NCBI GenBank assembly: GCA_003167015.1
Contig: PMUF01000505.1
Coordinates: 1-5,103, forward strand
From: Chitinophagaceae bacterium
GTDB lineage: Bacteria; Bacteroidota; Bacteroidia; Chitinophagales; Chitinophagaceae
Length of the DNA: 5,103 bases
Direction: 5' to 3'
The translations under genes were made by a program, and so were the position numbers. Positions 1-5,103 of the stretch are shown one piece after another (the first letter of the stretch is position 1; every line of letters starts with the position of its first letter). A model generated the notes under the pieces. It ran no database searches, was not told where the DNA came from, and saw only the letters and a program-made list of their open reading frames with translations.

Positions 1-157
1 TATGGGGCACCCGTCCTTTGTCAGGGAACCAGGGCGCAGCTCGTAGATAGGTTCTCACGCAGAGCGCATGGCCGGGATCGGTATCCGTAAATAGAAACGA
101 GCCGTGCTCAGATCGAGCACGGCGCGTGTGGTGAGTGAGGCCGGTTGTGTGGTGCGG
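1..157. other. Non-coding flank downstream of the chimeric gene
   Basis: No convincing gene is visible. Frame +1 is open from the window edge to a TAA at 88-90 and could be the last 29 codons of something to the left, but it shows no recognisable motif. The only clear structure is the hairpin at 101-123. Because the coding sequence just to the right (158 to about 460) looks foreign to the Bacteroidota part, this flank probably belongs to the same foreign segment (inference). Confidence 0.4.
101..123 (-). terminator. Hairpin, probable intrinsic terminator of the 158-1051 gene
   Basis: A perfect 9-bp inverted repeat, GCCGTGCTC / GAGCACGGC, with a 5-nt loop lies 34 nt beyond the stop codon of the minus-strand gene. 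Read on the minus strand, the stem is followed by TCGTTTCTATTT, which is T-rich but not an unbroken U-tract. Read on the plus strand it is followed by G-rich sequence, so a minus-strand role is favoured. It fits the natural 3' end of the gene that supplied the C-terminal part of the chimera. Confidence 0.55.
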
Positions 158-460
158 TTAGTTGTGGCTGAGCTGAATCGTGACCCCGGTTGATGAGGCC
201 GCGTTGCTGTTTATGGTAAGCGTGTCAGTCGCCGGACCCGCCTGAGAGTATGTAACGGTGATGGTGCAAGTACCTCCCGGCGCAATCGATCCGGAGCAGG
301 TGTTGGTTTGCGAGAAGGCGCTGCTCGATCCGTTGGCGAACGTCAGCGACGAGATGGTCAGAATCAAGTTACCAGTGTTGGTGAGCGTGGTGGTGAGCGA
401 CGAGCTGAGAGTGGTTAACTGAAGCGCTCCGGTATTGACCAGCAACTTAACGACGTTGGT
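158..460 (-). other. Foreign-looking HYDIN/choice-of-anchor-D-like C-terminal domain
   Basis: About 100 residues rich in Thr, Ser and Asn with alternating beta-strand character. They carry the NTGN turn, the SQTNTC...PGGTCTITVTY signature with two cysteines, and a closing strand before the stop. The pattern matches the Cys-containing Ig-like repeats (ASPM/SPD-2/HYDIN or choice-of-anchor-D type) found in tandem in large secreted proteins of Acidobacteriota and relatives. Only one repeat, the C-terminal one, is present. The natural-looking stop and following hairpin suggest the true 3' end of another gene. The family call is from motif memory and not from a search. Confidence 0.6.
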
Positions 461-1051
461 GTTGAGGTCGCTCACATTTTGAGTGGGCACGCCGTCGACA
501 ACATACAGCGGCGTGTTGTTGCCGAAAGAGTTGAACCCCCGGATGCGGATCACCGGCGTCTGACCGGGCTGCCCCGATCCGATCACGGACACCCCGGAAG
601 CCTGACCCTGCAGCATGTCCACAACGTCGGGAACAGGCTGCTTCCTGGCAGCGCCAAGGTCGACGACCGACACGGCACCGGTTAGATCTTTCTTCCGCTG
701 AGTCGCATACCCCGTCACCACCACTTCATTCAATGAAGAGTTGGAGGGAGAAAGGGCGATATCCCCCAGGGTACTTCTACCGGCAACAGGGATCTCCTGC
801 TTGTCAAAACCTACAGAAGAAATGATGAGTGTGGAATTGTCACCTGCATCGATGGTGAACGATCCGTCAGCCGCCGTCTGGGTGGCAGCCTTGCCCCCTT
901 TGACCTGTACGGTAGCGCCGGTTAAAGGCTGCTTGTCCGTATTGCTGATGATCCTTCCGGTGATCTTTTTCTGTGCGAAAAGTAGTGAGCTGGTTAGCAC
1001 CAGACAAACGAATAGGCATAACCGCAGAGCGGAGTTAGTTTTGAATGTCAT
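158..1051 (-). CDS. Chimeric ORF: SusC-type TonB receptor N-terminus joined to HYDIN-like domain
   Basis: The ATG at 1051 is preferred; a TTG two codons upstream (1055-1057) would add only two residues. This gives 297 aa. Residues 1-26 form a Sec signal peptide ending LLFA before QKK. Residues about 28-100 are a carboxypeptidase-regulatory-like beta domain (KITGRI start, ADGSFTI in the middle). LNEVVVTGYATQ at 108-119 is the TonB-box-like segment typical of SusC proteins. Residues about 120-197 begin the plug (MLQGQASGV, IRIRGFNS, PLYVVDGVP). After SDLN (194-197) a SusC protein normally continues with a conserved stretch close to PNDIESI and then a beta barrel of about 800 residues. Here it instead reads TNVVKLLVNTG and becomes a beta-sandwich with TLTNTGNLILTISS and a Cys pair (252, 262) around GGTCTITV, resembling HYDIN/choice-of-anchor-D repeats common in Acidobacteriota. 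With no barrel it cannot work as a transporter. It is an assembly join or a genuinely broken gene. Confidence 0.8.
   Translation of the reverse strand: MTFKTNSALRLCLFVCLVLTSSLLFAQKKITGRIISNTDKQPLTGATVQVKGGKAATQTAADGSFTIDAGDNSTLIISSVGFDKQEIPVAGRSTLGDIALSPSNSSLNEVVVTGYATQRKKDLTGAVSVVDLGAARKQPVPDVVDMLQGQASGVSVIGSGQPGQTPVIRIRGFNSFGNNTPLYVVDGVPTQNVSDLNTNVVKLLVNTGALQLTTLSSSLTTTLTNTGNLILTISSLTFANGSSSAFSQTNTCSGSIAPGGTCTITVTYSQAGPATDTLTINSNAASSTGVTIQLSHN
464..1051 (-). pseudogene. SusC/RagA-family receptor fragment (signal peptide, CTD-like domain, partial plug)
   Basis: This is the part of the chimera that belongs to the Bacteroidota locus. Intact SusC-like proteins are usually around 1000 residues and import oligosaccharides or peptides across the outer membrane with a SusD lipoprotein partner. 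Only about 197 residues are present, stopping inside the plug just after the VVDGVP motif. No SusD gene is visible, but it would lie downstream of the lost barrel, beyond the break. If the break is an assembly artefact, the real gene is intact in the organism and continues outside this sequence. Confidence 0.7.
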
Positions 1052-1220
1052 AGGCAAGTTTTTTTACATAGTGATAAGCTGTCAATTCAGGAGGCTAAAC
1101 TACATTCTTATTAAATCCATCGCTCACATTTTTTTAACAGTTCATTAATTTTTTTTCTTATATTGCTTTATCCCCTTATTAGTAACTTCAAGAAAACGCT
1201 TAGCCCTAACTGATAACATC
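1052..1220. promoter_or_regulatory. Divergent AT-rich intergenic region, presumed promoters for both flanking genes
   Basis: These 169 bp separate two divergent start codons and are much more AT-rich than the genes, with T-runs at 1060-1065, 1129-1135 and 1150-1157. On the minus strand, TAGTTTAG (1095-1102) is one mismatch from the Bacteroidota -7 consensus TAnnTTTG and would give a leader of about 40 nt for the receptor, but no clean TTTG lies at the expected -33 spacing. No consensus match is visible for the plus-strand lipoprotein gene, and neither start has a strong Shine-Dalgarno sequence. The promoter role is therefore inferred mainly from position. Confidence 0.35.
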
Positions 1221-1526
1221 ATGAGACTGACCTTCTTTATCTTTCTGGCATTTTTTCTGCTCGTAACGAGCTGCGAACGCAAGCTCTCTGCAGCGGAAGT
1301 AAAAGACAACCTGGAAAAGGCAATGTCGGCTTATCTGAAAAAGCAGCAGCGGCCAGGTACACCGCCATTAAATTTCAAGATGCTGGATGTAGATTATTAT
1401 CAGGATGCCAGCAATTACTACCTGTGCAATTTCAAGGTCAAGCTCTACCGGCCCGATGGCACCGATACCACCGGCTTCATCACCGGCAGAGTGTCTAATG
1501 ATTTCTCGAAGGTGTCGGGCAAATAA
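1221..1526 (+). CDS. Small putative lipoprotein of unknown function (101 aa)
   Basis: I do not recognise the family. Residues 1-17 form a short hydrophobic type II signal peptide (MRLTF start, FIFLAFFLLV core) ending in the lipobox VTSC, so Cys18 would be lipidated after cleavage. The mature protein is only 84 residues. It begins ERKLSAAEVKDNLEKAMSAYL, probably an amphipathic helix. Then comes a Pro-containing linker and an apparent beta-rich part (FKMLDVDYYQDASNYYLCNFKVKLY) with one further Cys, ending in FITGRVSNDFSKVSGK. The repeated Tyr and alternating hydrophobic pattern suggest a small cystatin/NTF2-like or PepSY-like fold, but that is a guess. It is a single-gene unit: divergent from the receptor and convergent with the dehydrogenase operon. 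The ATG at 1221 is the only start that preserves the signal peptide. Confidence 0.8.
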   Translation: MRLTFFIFLAFFLLVTSCERKLSAAEVKDNLEKAMSAYLKKQQRPGTPPLNFKMLDVDYYQDASNYYLCNFKVKLYRPDGTDTTGFITGRVSNDFSKVSGK

Positions 1527-1530
1527 CCTG

Positions 1531-1570
1531 AAAAACAAAAAGGCCGTCCCGTATAAACAGGACAGCCCTT
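1531..1570 (-). terminator. Intrinsic terminator of the GMC/subunit 3 operon
   Basis: Read on the minus strand, AAGGGCTGTCC and GGACGGCCTT form a stem with one bulge and one mismatch around a loop of about 10 nt. It is followed at once by TTTTTGTTTTT, a classic U-tract. It lies 24 nt past the stop codon of the subunit 3 gene. On the plus strand the stem is preceded by A-rich sequence and followed by sequence without a T-run, so it probably terminates the lipoprotein transcript only weakly. Confidence 0.85.
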
Positions 1571-1593
1571 CATCGTAATATCTTCAGCCAGGC

Positions 1594-2172
1594 CTATGAC
1601 GTGGCCCAGGCCTTATCCCCCTTCTTATAATCGATACATCCTTCATATCTCCCGGGTATCTGCACATAACGCAGCGCTTTATTTGCTCCGGGTTCGGAAG
1701 TAAAGTACCCCCACAACGTCAGTTCCTTGATCATCCGGAAATAATGTGTCGGATCTTCCTTTTTCTTCTGTGCCTGGTACGCCTTCTGCTCCTTGTCCAG
1801 ATCGACCAGCAGATCATGGCGTTGCTCCGGCGTTGCATCCATGAAATAACTCCCGTTCTTCTGCTTGCTGGCCTCATTCAGCTTTTGGATGCCGTCAGTG
1901 AAGATCTTCTGATCGGCAGGAATATAACAGTCCCGCACGATCCTCGTCATGAAATCACCCACCTTCGCATCCTTGGCGCCTGGTGAATTTGTCGCCGGCA
2001 GGATCGTTTCAGCTACTTCATCGAGAAAGGCAACATCGTTGTTGGAAAAATTAAGGCCGCCGGCCCCGATGTTCTTCTGCGGGTTCGTGCAACCGGAAAG
2101 CCATAGCTCTGCCCCCAGGACTGTACCTCCAAGGAGCAGGCTGACCCGCGACAACGCATCTCTTCTGTTCAT
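1594..2172 (-). CDS. Gluconate 2-dehydrogenase subunit 3-like protein, Tat-exported lipoprotein
   Basis: This 192-aa protein resembles the small (gamma) subunit of membrane-bound gluconate, FAD-glucose and fructose dehydrogenases. Those proteins bind the flavoprotein subunit and carry it through the Tat pathway; they have no redox centre of their own. Residues 2-7 (NRRDAL) are a twin-arginine motif, followed by hydrophobic SLLLGGTVLG and a lipobox LSGC with Cys28, so the mature protein is probably a membrane-anchored lipoprotein. Family features are the AETILPATNSPGAKDAKVGDF stretch from about residue 54 and the C-terminal LTLWGYFTSEPGANKALRYV segment followed by PGRYEGC. It is the last gene of its operon, 17 nt after the GMC oxidoreductase stop and just before a terminator. 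The leader is A-rich with no clear Shine-Dalgarno sequence, as is usual in Bacteroidota. Substrate specificity would lie in the GMC partner. Confidence 0.9.
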   Translation of the reverse strand: MNRRDALSRVSLLLGGTVLGAELWLSGCTNPQKNIGAGGLNFSNNDVAFLDEVAETILPATNSPGAKDAKVGDFMTRIVRDCYIPADQKIFTDGIQKLNEASKQKNGSYFMDATPEQRHDLLVDLDKEQKAYQAQKKKEDPTHYFRMIKELTLWGYFTSEPGANKALRYVQIPGRYEGCIDYKKGDKAWATS

Positions 2173-2189
2173 ATGTGCTATTTTTTAAG

Positions 2190-3905
2190 TTAGATATCCC
2201 CTTGTTTCAACGCCGTGACGGCAAAATCCGCCGCCCGTGCCGTCAGCGCCATATACGTCAATGACGGATTCTGACAGGCGGAAGAAGTCATACAGGCCCC
2301 GTCCGTAACGAATACGTTGGGCGCATCCCACACCTGGTTGTGCCCGTTCAGCACCGACGTTCGCGCATCACGTCCCATGCGCGCCGACCCCATCTCATGG
2401 ATCCCGTCACCTACGGCATGTCCGTTGTCCCAGCTACGCAATTGCTTTACGCCGGCCGATTCGAGCATCGCCACCGCTTCCATAGCCATGTCCTTCCGCA
2501 TTCGCTTCTCATTATCTTTCAGCTCGGCATCCATGCGCAGGACCGGCAGCCCCCATTTATCCTTTTTGTTCTTGTCCAGCGTGATCTGGTTCTCATGATA
2601 AGGCAACAGCTCGCCGAAACCGGTCATGCCGACGGTCCATTGTCCGGGTTCCGTCAACGCCTCCTTCAATCCGACGCCAATGCCCATCTCCGCTACGTCA
2701 CGCTGCCAGCCTTCCCTGCTCGCGCTCCCCTGGTAACCAAAACCACGCAGGTAATCGCGCTTGTCGCCGAAAAAGTTGGCAAAGCGTACTACGTAAATGC
2801 CATTGGCGCGCCTGCCATAATAATACTTATCCTCATACCCTTCCATGATGCCGGACGCCCCGACATTATAGTGATGGTCCATGATATTGTGACCCAGCTC
2901 CCCGCTGCTGCTGCCCAGGCCCCCGGGCCATACGTCCGTCGCGGAGTTCATCAGCACCCACGCACTGTTCAACGCGCTGGCATTGACGAAGACGATTTTC
3001 GCATGATAGGTATAGGTCTGGTTGGTCTCGGCATCCAGCACTTCAACCCCCGTAGCCCTTTTTTTATCCTTATCATAGAGTATCCGCGTGACGATCGAAT
3101 AAGGCCGGACGGTCAATTTACCCGTGGCGACCGCTGCAGGTAACGTCGACGACTGCGTACTGAAATACCCCCCGAAAGGACAACCTTCCCAGCACCGGTT
3201 CCTGAACTGGCACTGCGTCCTGCCCGGGATAGGGGCCGTCAGATTGGCCGAACGGCCGATGATCATATGCCTTTGCCCTTTATACTTCTCCCTGATCCTT
3301 GCAGCTACATCCTTTTCCACACAATTCATCTCCATCGGCGGCAGGAATTGCCCATCCGGCAATTGCGCCAGGCCCTCCTTACTGCCGCTGACCCCCGCAA
3401 ATCGCTCCACATGATCATACCAGGGTTCCAGATCCTTGTACCTGATCGGCCAGTCGATAGCCCAGCCGTCCCTGGCATTGGCCTCAAAATCAAGATCGCT
3501 CCACCGATAGCTTTGCCTGCCCCACAGCGTACTTCTTCCTCCGATCCGATAGGCCCGCCACCAATTAAAGCGTTTCTCTTCCGTATAGGGACAATCCACA
3601 TCCTTCGCCCAATTGTCGATCACCACCTCGGTAGCACCCCATGTCCTGCCGATATAAGGATGCTCCTTCAGCTGCTTCTGCGTCACTTTCCCCCGGTGCT
3701 CGAACTCCCAGGGATCCTTATTCGCGGTTTTGTAGTCCTTGATATGCTCGTAAGGGTGCCCCCGCTCAAGCATAATCGTCCGAAGCCCTTTTTCAGTCAG
3801 TTCCTTGGCCGCCCAGCCGCCGCTGATACCGGACCCTATGACGATGGCGTCATAGGTGTACTGGCCTTCAGCTTTATTGTTGACACGCAATGTATCTCCC
3901 GGCAT
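2190..3905 (-). CDS. GMC-family FAD oxidoreductase A with putative Fe-S cysteine motif (complete, 571 aa)
   Basis: This is a flavin-dependent alcohol/sugar dehydrogenase of the gluconate/glucose/fructose dehydrogenase large-subunit type. The Rossmann motif GSGISG is at 24-29, with the ribose-binding acidic residue in LERG at 47-49. The GMC signature GGRSTLWGR is at 122-130. Cys232, Cys238 and Cys242 form C-x5-C-x3-C, the spacing that holds the 3Fe-4S cluster in the FAD-glucose dehydrogenase alpha subunit. His503 (GIHEMG) and Asn546 (QNPSLT) correspond to the catalytic His/Asn pair of the superfamily. No signal peptide is present, so export probably depends on the Tat-carrying subunit 3 protein encoded next. 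The start at 3905 lies 3 nt after the stop of the upstream paralog, suggesting translational coupling; a weak purine-rich AAGAAGG lies about 13 nt upstream, inside that gene. The substrate is unknown: gluconate, aldose or glycoside oxidation are all possible. Confidence 0.92.
   Translation of the reverse strand: MPGDTLRVNNKAEGQYTYDAIVIGSGISGGWAAKELTEKGLRTIMLERGHPYEHIKDYKTANKDPWEFEHRGKVTQKQLKEHPYIGRTWGATEVVIDNWAKDVDCPYTEEKRFNWWRAYRIGGRSTLWGRQSYRWSDLDFEANARDGWAIDWPIRYKDLEPWYDHVERFAGVSGSKEGLAQLPDGQFLPPMEMNCVEKDVAARIREKYKGQRHMIIGRSANLTAPIPGRTQCQFRNRCWEGCPFGGYFSTQSSTLPAAVATGKLTVRPYSIVTRILYDKDKKRATGVEVLDAETNQTYTYHAKIVFVNASALNSAWVLMNSATDVWPGGLGSSSGELGHNIMDHHYNVGASGIMEGYEDKYYYGRRANGIYVVRFANFFGDKRDYLRGFGYQGSASREGWQRDVAEMGIGVGLKEALTEPGQWTVGMTGFGELLPYHENQITLDKNKKDKWGLPVLRMDAELKDNEKRMRKDMAMEAVAMLESAGVKQLRSWDNGHAVGDGIHEMGSARMGRDARTSVLNGHNQVWDAPNVFVTDGACMTSSACQNPSLTYMALTARAADFAVTALKQGDI
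3180..3212 (-). other. Putative 3Fe-4S cysteine motif of GMC oxidoreductase A
   Basis: Codons for Cys232 to Cys242 (CQFRNRCWEGC). The C-x5-C-x3-C spacing is that of the 3Fe-4S ligands in the Burkholderia-type FAD-glucose dehydrogenase large subunit. Many simple GMC oxidases lack it. It implies electron relay from FAD to an external acceptor rather than direct oxygen use. Confidence 0.7.
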
Positions 3906-3908
3906 GGC

Positions 3909-5103
3909 TTAAATATTGCCCTTCTTTAGTTCGCTCACCGCGTGGTCGGCCGCCCTGGCCGTCATCGCCATATAGGTCAGTGATGGGTTCACGCAATTGG
4001 CAGACACCATAAAGGCGCCGTCGGTAACGAATACATTCTTCGCATCCCATACCTGGTTCCAACTGTTCAGCACGGACGTCTTAGGGTCCTTGCCCATCCT
4101 CGCCGTACCCATCTCATGAATGCCACGGCCGGGGAATGGATTGTCGCTGTGGCTCTTCACGTTCTTCACGCCCGCCGCTTCAAGCATTTCCACGGCATCC
4201 TGTTCCATATCTTTTCTCATCTTCAGCTCATTCTCTTTCAGCTCGCAATCGATATTTAGTACATTCAGTCCCCACTTGTCCTTCTTCGTCTTGTCCAGCG
4301 TCACCTTGTTCTCATGATAAGGCAGGATCTCGCCGAAACCCCCGATATTCATCTCCCAGGGGCCCGGTTCCGTCAACGCCTCCTTGTATTCTTTGCCTAT
4401 ACTATATTCAGCTACCTCATGGTTATAGCCTTCCCTGCCGCCGCCGCCCTGGTATCCAAAGCCCCGGATATAATCCCGCTTGTCACCGAATATATTCCGG
4501 AATTGGGGGATATAAATACCGTTCGCGCGTCTGCCGTAATAATATTTATCCTCATACCCATCTACGGTTCCCCTCGCCCCTACTCCCAGGTGATGGTCCA
4601 TCAGGTTGTGTCCCAATTCACCGCTGCTGCTGCCCAGCCCGTCCGGCCAGATATCCGTAGCGGAATTCATCAACACCCACGCGCTGTTCAGCGTCGACGC
4701 ATTCAGGAAAACGATCTTGGACTTGTATTCGTACGTCTGGTTCGTCTCCGCATCCAGCACCTCTACTCCCGTGGCCTTCTTCGTGTCCTTATCGTAAAGG
4801 ATCTTCGTCACGATCGACCAGGGACGCAGCGTCAGGTTGCCCGTCTTCACCGCAGCCGGTAAAGTCGAGGACTGCGTGCTGAAATACCCGCCGAAAGGAC
4901 AACCCAGCCAGCATTTGTTACGGAACTGGCAGCCCGGCCTGCCCTCGTGCGGCACCGTTATATTGGCCACCCGGCCGATGATCATATGGCGCATGCCTTT
5001 GTAATGGTCCTTCAGCCGCGCCGAAATATCCTTTTCCACGCAGGTCATATCGTACGCCGGCAGAAAATGACTGTCAGGCAGATGCGGCAGGTTCTCTATC
5101 GAC
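3909..5103 (-). CDS. GMC-family FAD oxidoreductase B, tandem paralog of A (N-terminus missing at window edge)
   Basis: The reading frame stays open through the right edge: 18 more codons precede the Met at 5046-5048 and align with A (LPHLPDSHFLPA versus LAQLPDGQFLPP). That Met is therefore internal and about 174 N-terminal residues, including the FAD-binding Rossmann motif, lie outside. Numbering from that Met, Cys40, Cys46 and Cys50 repeat the C-x5-C-x3-C putative Fe-S motif, and His311 (GIHEMG) and Asn354 (VNPSLT) repeat the catalytic pair. A hand count over the 379 residues from that Met gives 272 identities to A without gaps. The most divergent block (29 of 50 identical) surrounds residues 201-250, which could shape the substrate pocket (inference). 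It is upstream of A in the same operon with a 3-nt gap. Both paralogs look functional in what is visible. Confidence 0.92.
   Translation of the reverse strand, partial: SIENLPHLPDSHFLPAYDMTCVEKDISARLKDHYKGMRHMIIGRVANITVPHEGRPGCQFRNKCWLGCPFGGYFSTQSSTLPAAVKTGNLTLRPWSIVTKILYDKDTKKATGVEVLDAETNQTYEYKSKIVFLNASTLNSAWVLMNSATDIWPDGLGSSSGELGHNLMDHHLGVGARGTVDGYEDKYYYGRRANGIYIPQFRNIFGDKRDYIRGFGYQGGGGREGYNHEVAEYSIGKEYKEALTEPGPWEMNIGGFGEILPYHENKVTLDKTKKDKWGLNVLNIDCELKENELKMRKDMEQDAVEMLEAAGVKNVKSHSDNPFPGRGIHEMGTARMGKDPKTSVLNSWNQVWDAKNVFVTDGAFMVSANCVNPSLTYMAMTARAADHAVSELKKGNI
4899..4931 (-). other. Putative 3Fe-4S cysteine motif of GMC oxidoreductase B
   Basis: The same C-x5-C-x3-C arrangement (CQFRNKCWLGC) at the equivalent place in the second paralog. 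It is followed by an identical PFGGYFSTQSSTLPAAV run in both proteins, so this is one of the most conserved regions of the pair. Confidence 0.7.

Larger units (their letters stand above)
2190..5103 (-). repeat. Tandem gene duplication (GMC oxidoreductases A and B)
   Basis: Segments 2190-3329 and 3909-5048 encode the same 379-residue region without a single indel. Many short nucleotide identities remain, for example the CCGCTGCTGCTGCCCAG stretch near 2902 and again near 4621. The roughly 28% amino-acid divergence shows that the duplication is old and that both copies have been kept under selection, so this is not a recent or assembly-induced repeat. Confidence 0.85.

Noticed and set aside
741..1148. 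Plus-strand open frame antisense to the SusC N-terminus
   Set aside because: The minus strand encodes an unmistakable signal peptide, CTD-like domain and TonB-box region. The antisense product has no comparable features.
1129..1157. T-runs in the divergent spacer as a possible terminator or phase-variable tract
   Set aside because: There is no adjoining GC-rich stem, and the runs (7-8 bases) are interrupted and ordinary for a Bacteroidota promoter region.
2340..3143. Long plus-strand open frame (about 267 codons) inside GMC oxidoreductase A
   Set aside because: It lies antisense to a well-conserved enzyme gene, has low-complexity composition and no recognisable domain. The open antisense frame follows from the codon bias of the real gene.
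3326..3601. Minus-strand alternative-frame ORFs here and at 3874-4062
   Set aside because: Both are out of frame within conserved GMC coding sequence. Arg/Gly-rich translations are typical of frame-shifted reading.
3267..3929. Plus-strand open frame of about 220 codons over the N-terminal part of GMC oxidoreductase A
   Set aside because: Antisense shadow of the FAD-binding domain, Pro/Ile/Arg-rich, with no family motif.
4136..4862. Overlapping plus-strand open frames inside GMC oxidoreductase B
   Set aside because: Several overlapping frames in the same antisense region, none with a domain. The minus-strand product aligns with its paralog over the full length.
5046..5048. Met codon as the true start of GMC oxidoreductase B
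   Set aside because: The frame continues upstream to the window edge and those 18 codons align with internal residues of paralog A, so this Met is internal.
1..5103. CRISPR arrays, tRNA or rRNA genes, insertion sequences or integration sites
   Set aside because: I saw no regularly spaced repeats, tRNA-like cloverleaf, transposase motifs or terminal inverted repeats flanking a segment. The only large repeat is the GMC paralog pair.

Overview
The window looks like Bacteroidota DNA, most likely a Chitinophagaceae-type soil or rhizosphere bacterium. The evidence is a SusC/RagA-type receptor N-terminus, a small Bacteroidota-style lipoprotein, A-rich leaders with little Shine-Dalgarno sequence, and GMC oxidoreductases paired with a gluconate-2-dehydrogenase subunit 3-like protein. 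The taxonomic call is inference from protein style; no search was run.

Layout. Positions 1-157 hold no convincing gene, only a perfect 9-bp hairpin (101-123) just past the leftmost gene. Minus-strand gene 158-1051 begins as a normal SusC-family TonB-dependent receptor (signal peptide, carboxypeptidase-regulatory-like domain, TonB-box-like segment, first part of the plug). Near 450-463 it changes abruptly, in frame, into the C-terminal end of a Cys-containing HYDIN/choice-of-anchor-D-like beta domain. This is a chimera: either an assembly join between two organisms or a real recombination that destroyed the receptor. A 169-bp AT-rich spacer (1052-1220) separates it from a divergent small lipoprotein gene (1221-1526, plus strand). 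A strong terminator (1531-1570) then closes the minus-strand operon that fills the rest of the window.

That operon is transcribed right to left: GMC oxidoreductase B (3909-5103, N-terminus beyond the window), 3 nt, GMC oxidoreductase A (2190-3905, complete, 571 aa), 17 nt, subunit 3-like protein (1594-2172). A and B are tandem paralogs, about 72% identical over 379 gapless residues by hand count. Both keep a C-x5-C-x3-C motif like that binding the 3Fe-4S cluster in FAD-dependent glucose/fructose dehydrogenases, and a C-terminal His/Asn catalytic pair. The complete GMC protein has no signal peptide, whereas the small subunit has a twin-arginine signal ending in a lipobox. The simplest model is that the small subunit escorts one or both folded flavoproteins through the Tat system and anchors them to a membrane, where they oxidise a sugar or related alcohol and pass electrons to an acceptor not encoded here. 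The substrate cannot be told from sequence; sugar or glycoside C3 oxidation is one possibility. I see nothing that amounts to a wholly undescribed system. The most notable items are the chimeric receptor and the duplicated Fe-S GMC pair served by one Tat lipoprotein subunit.
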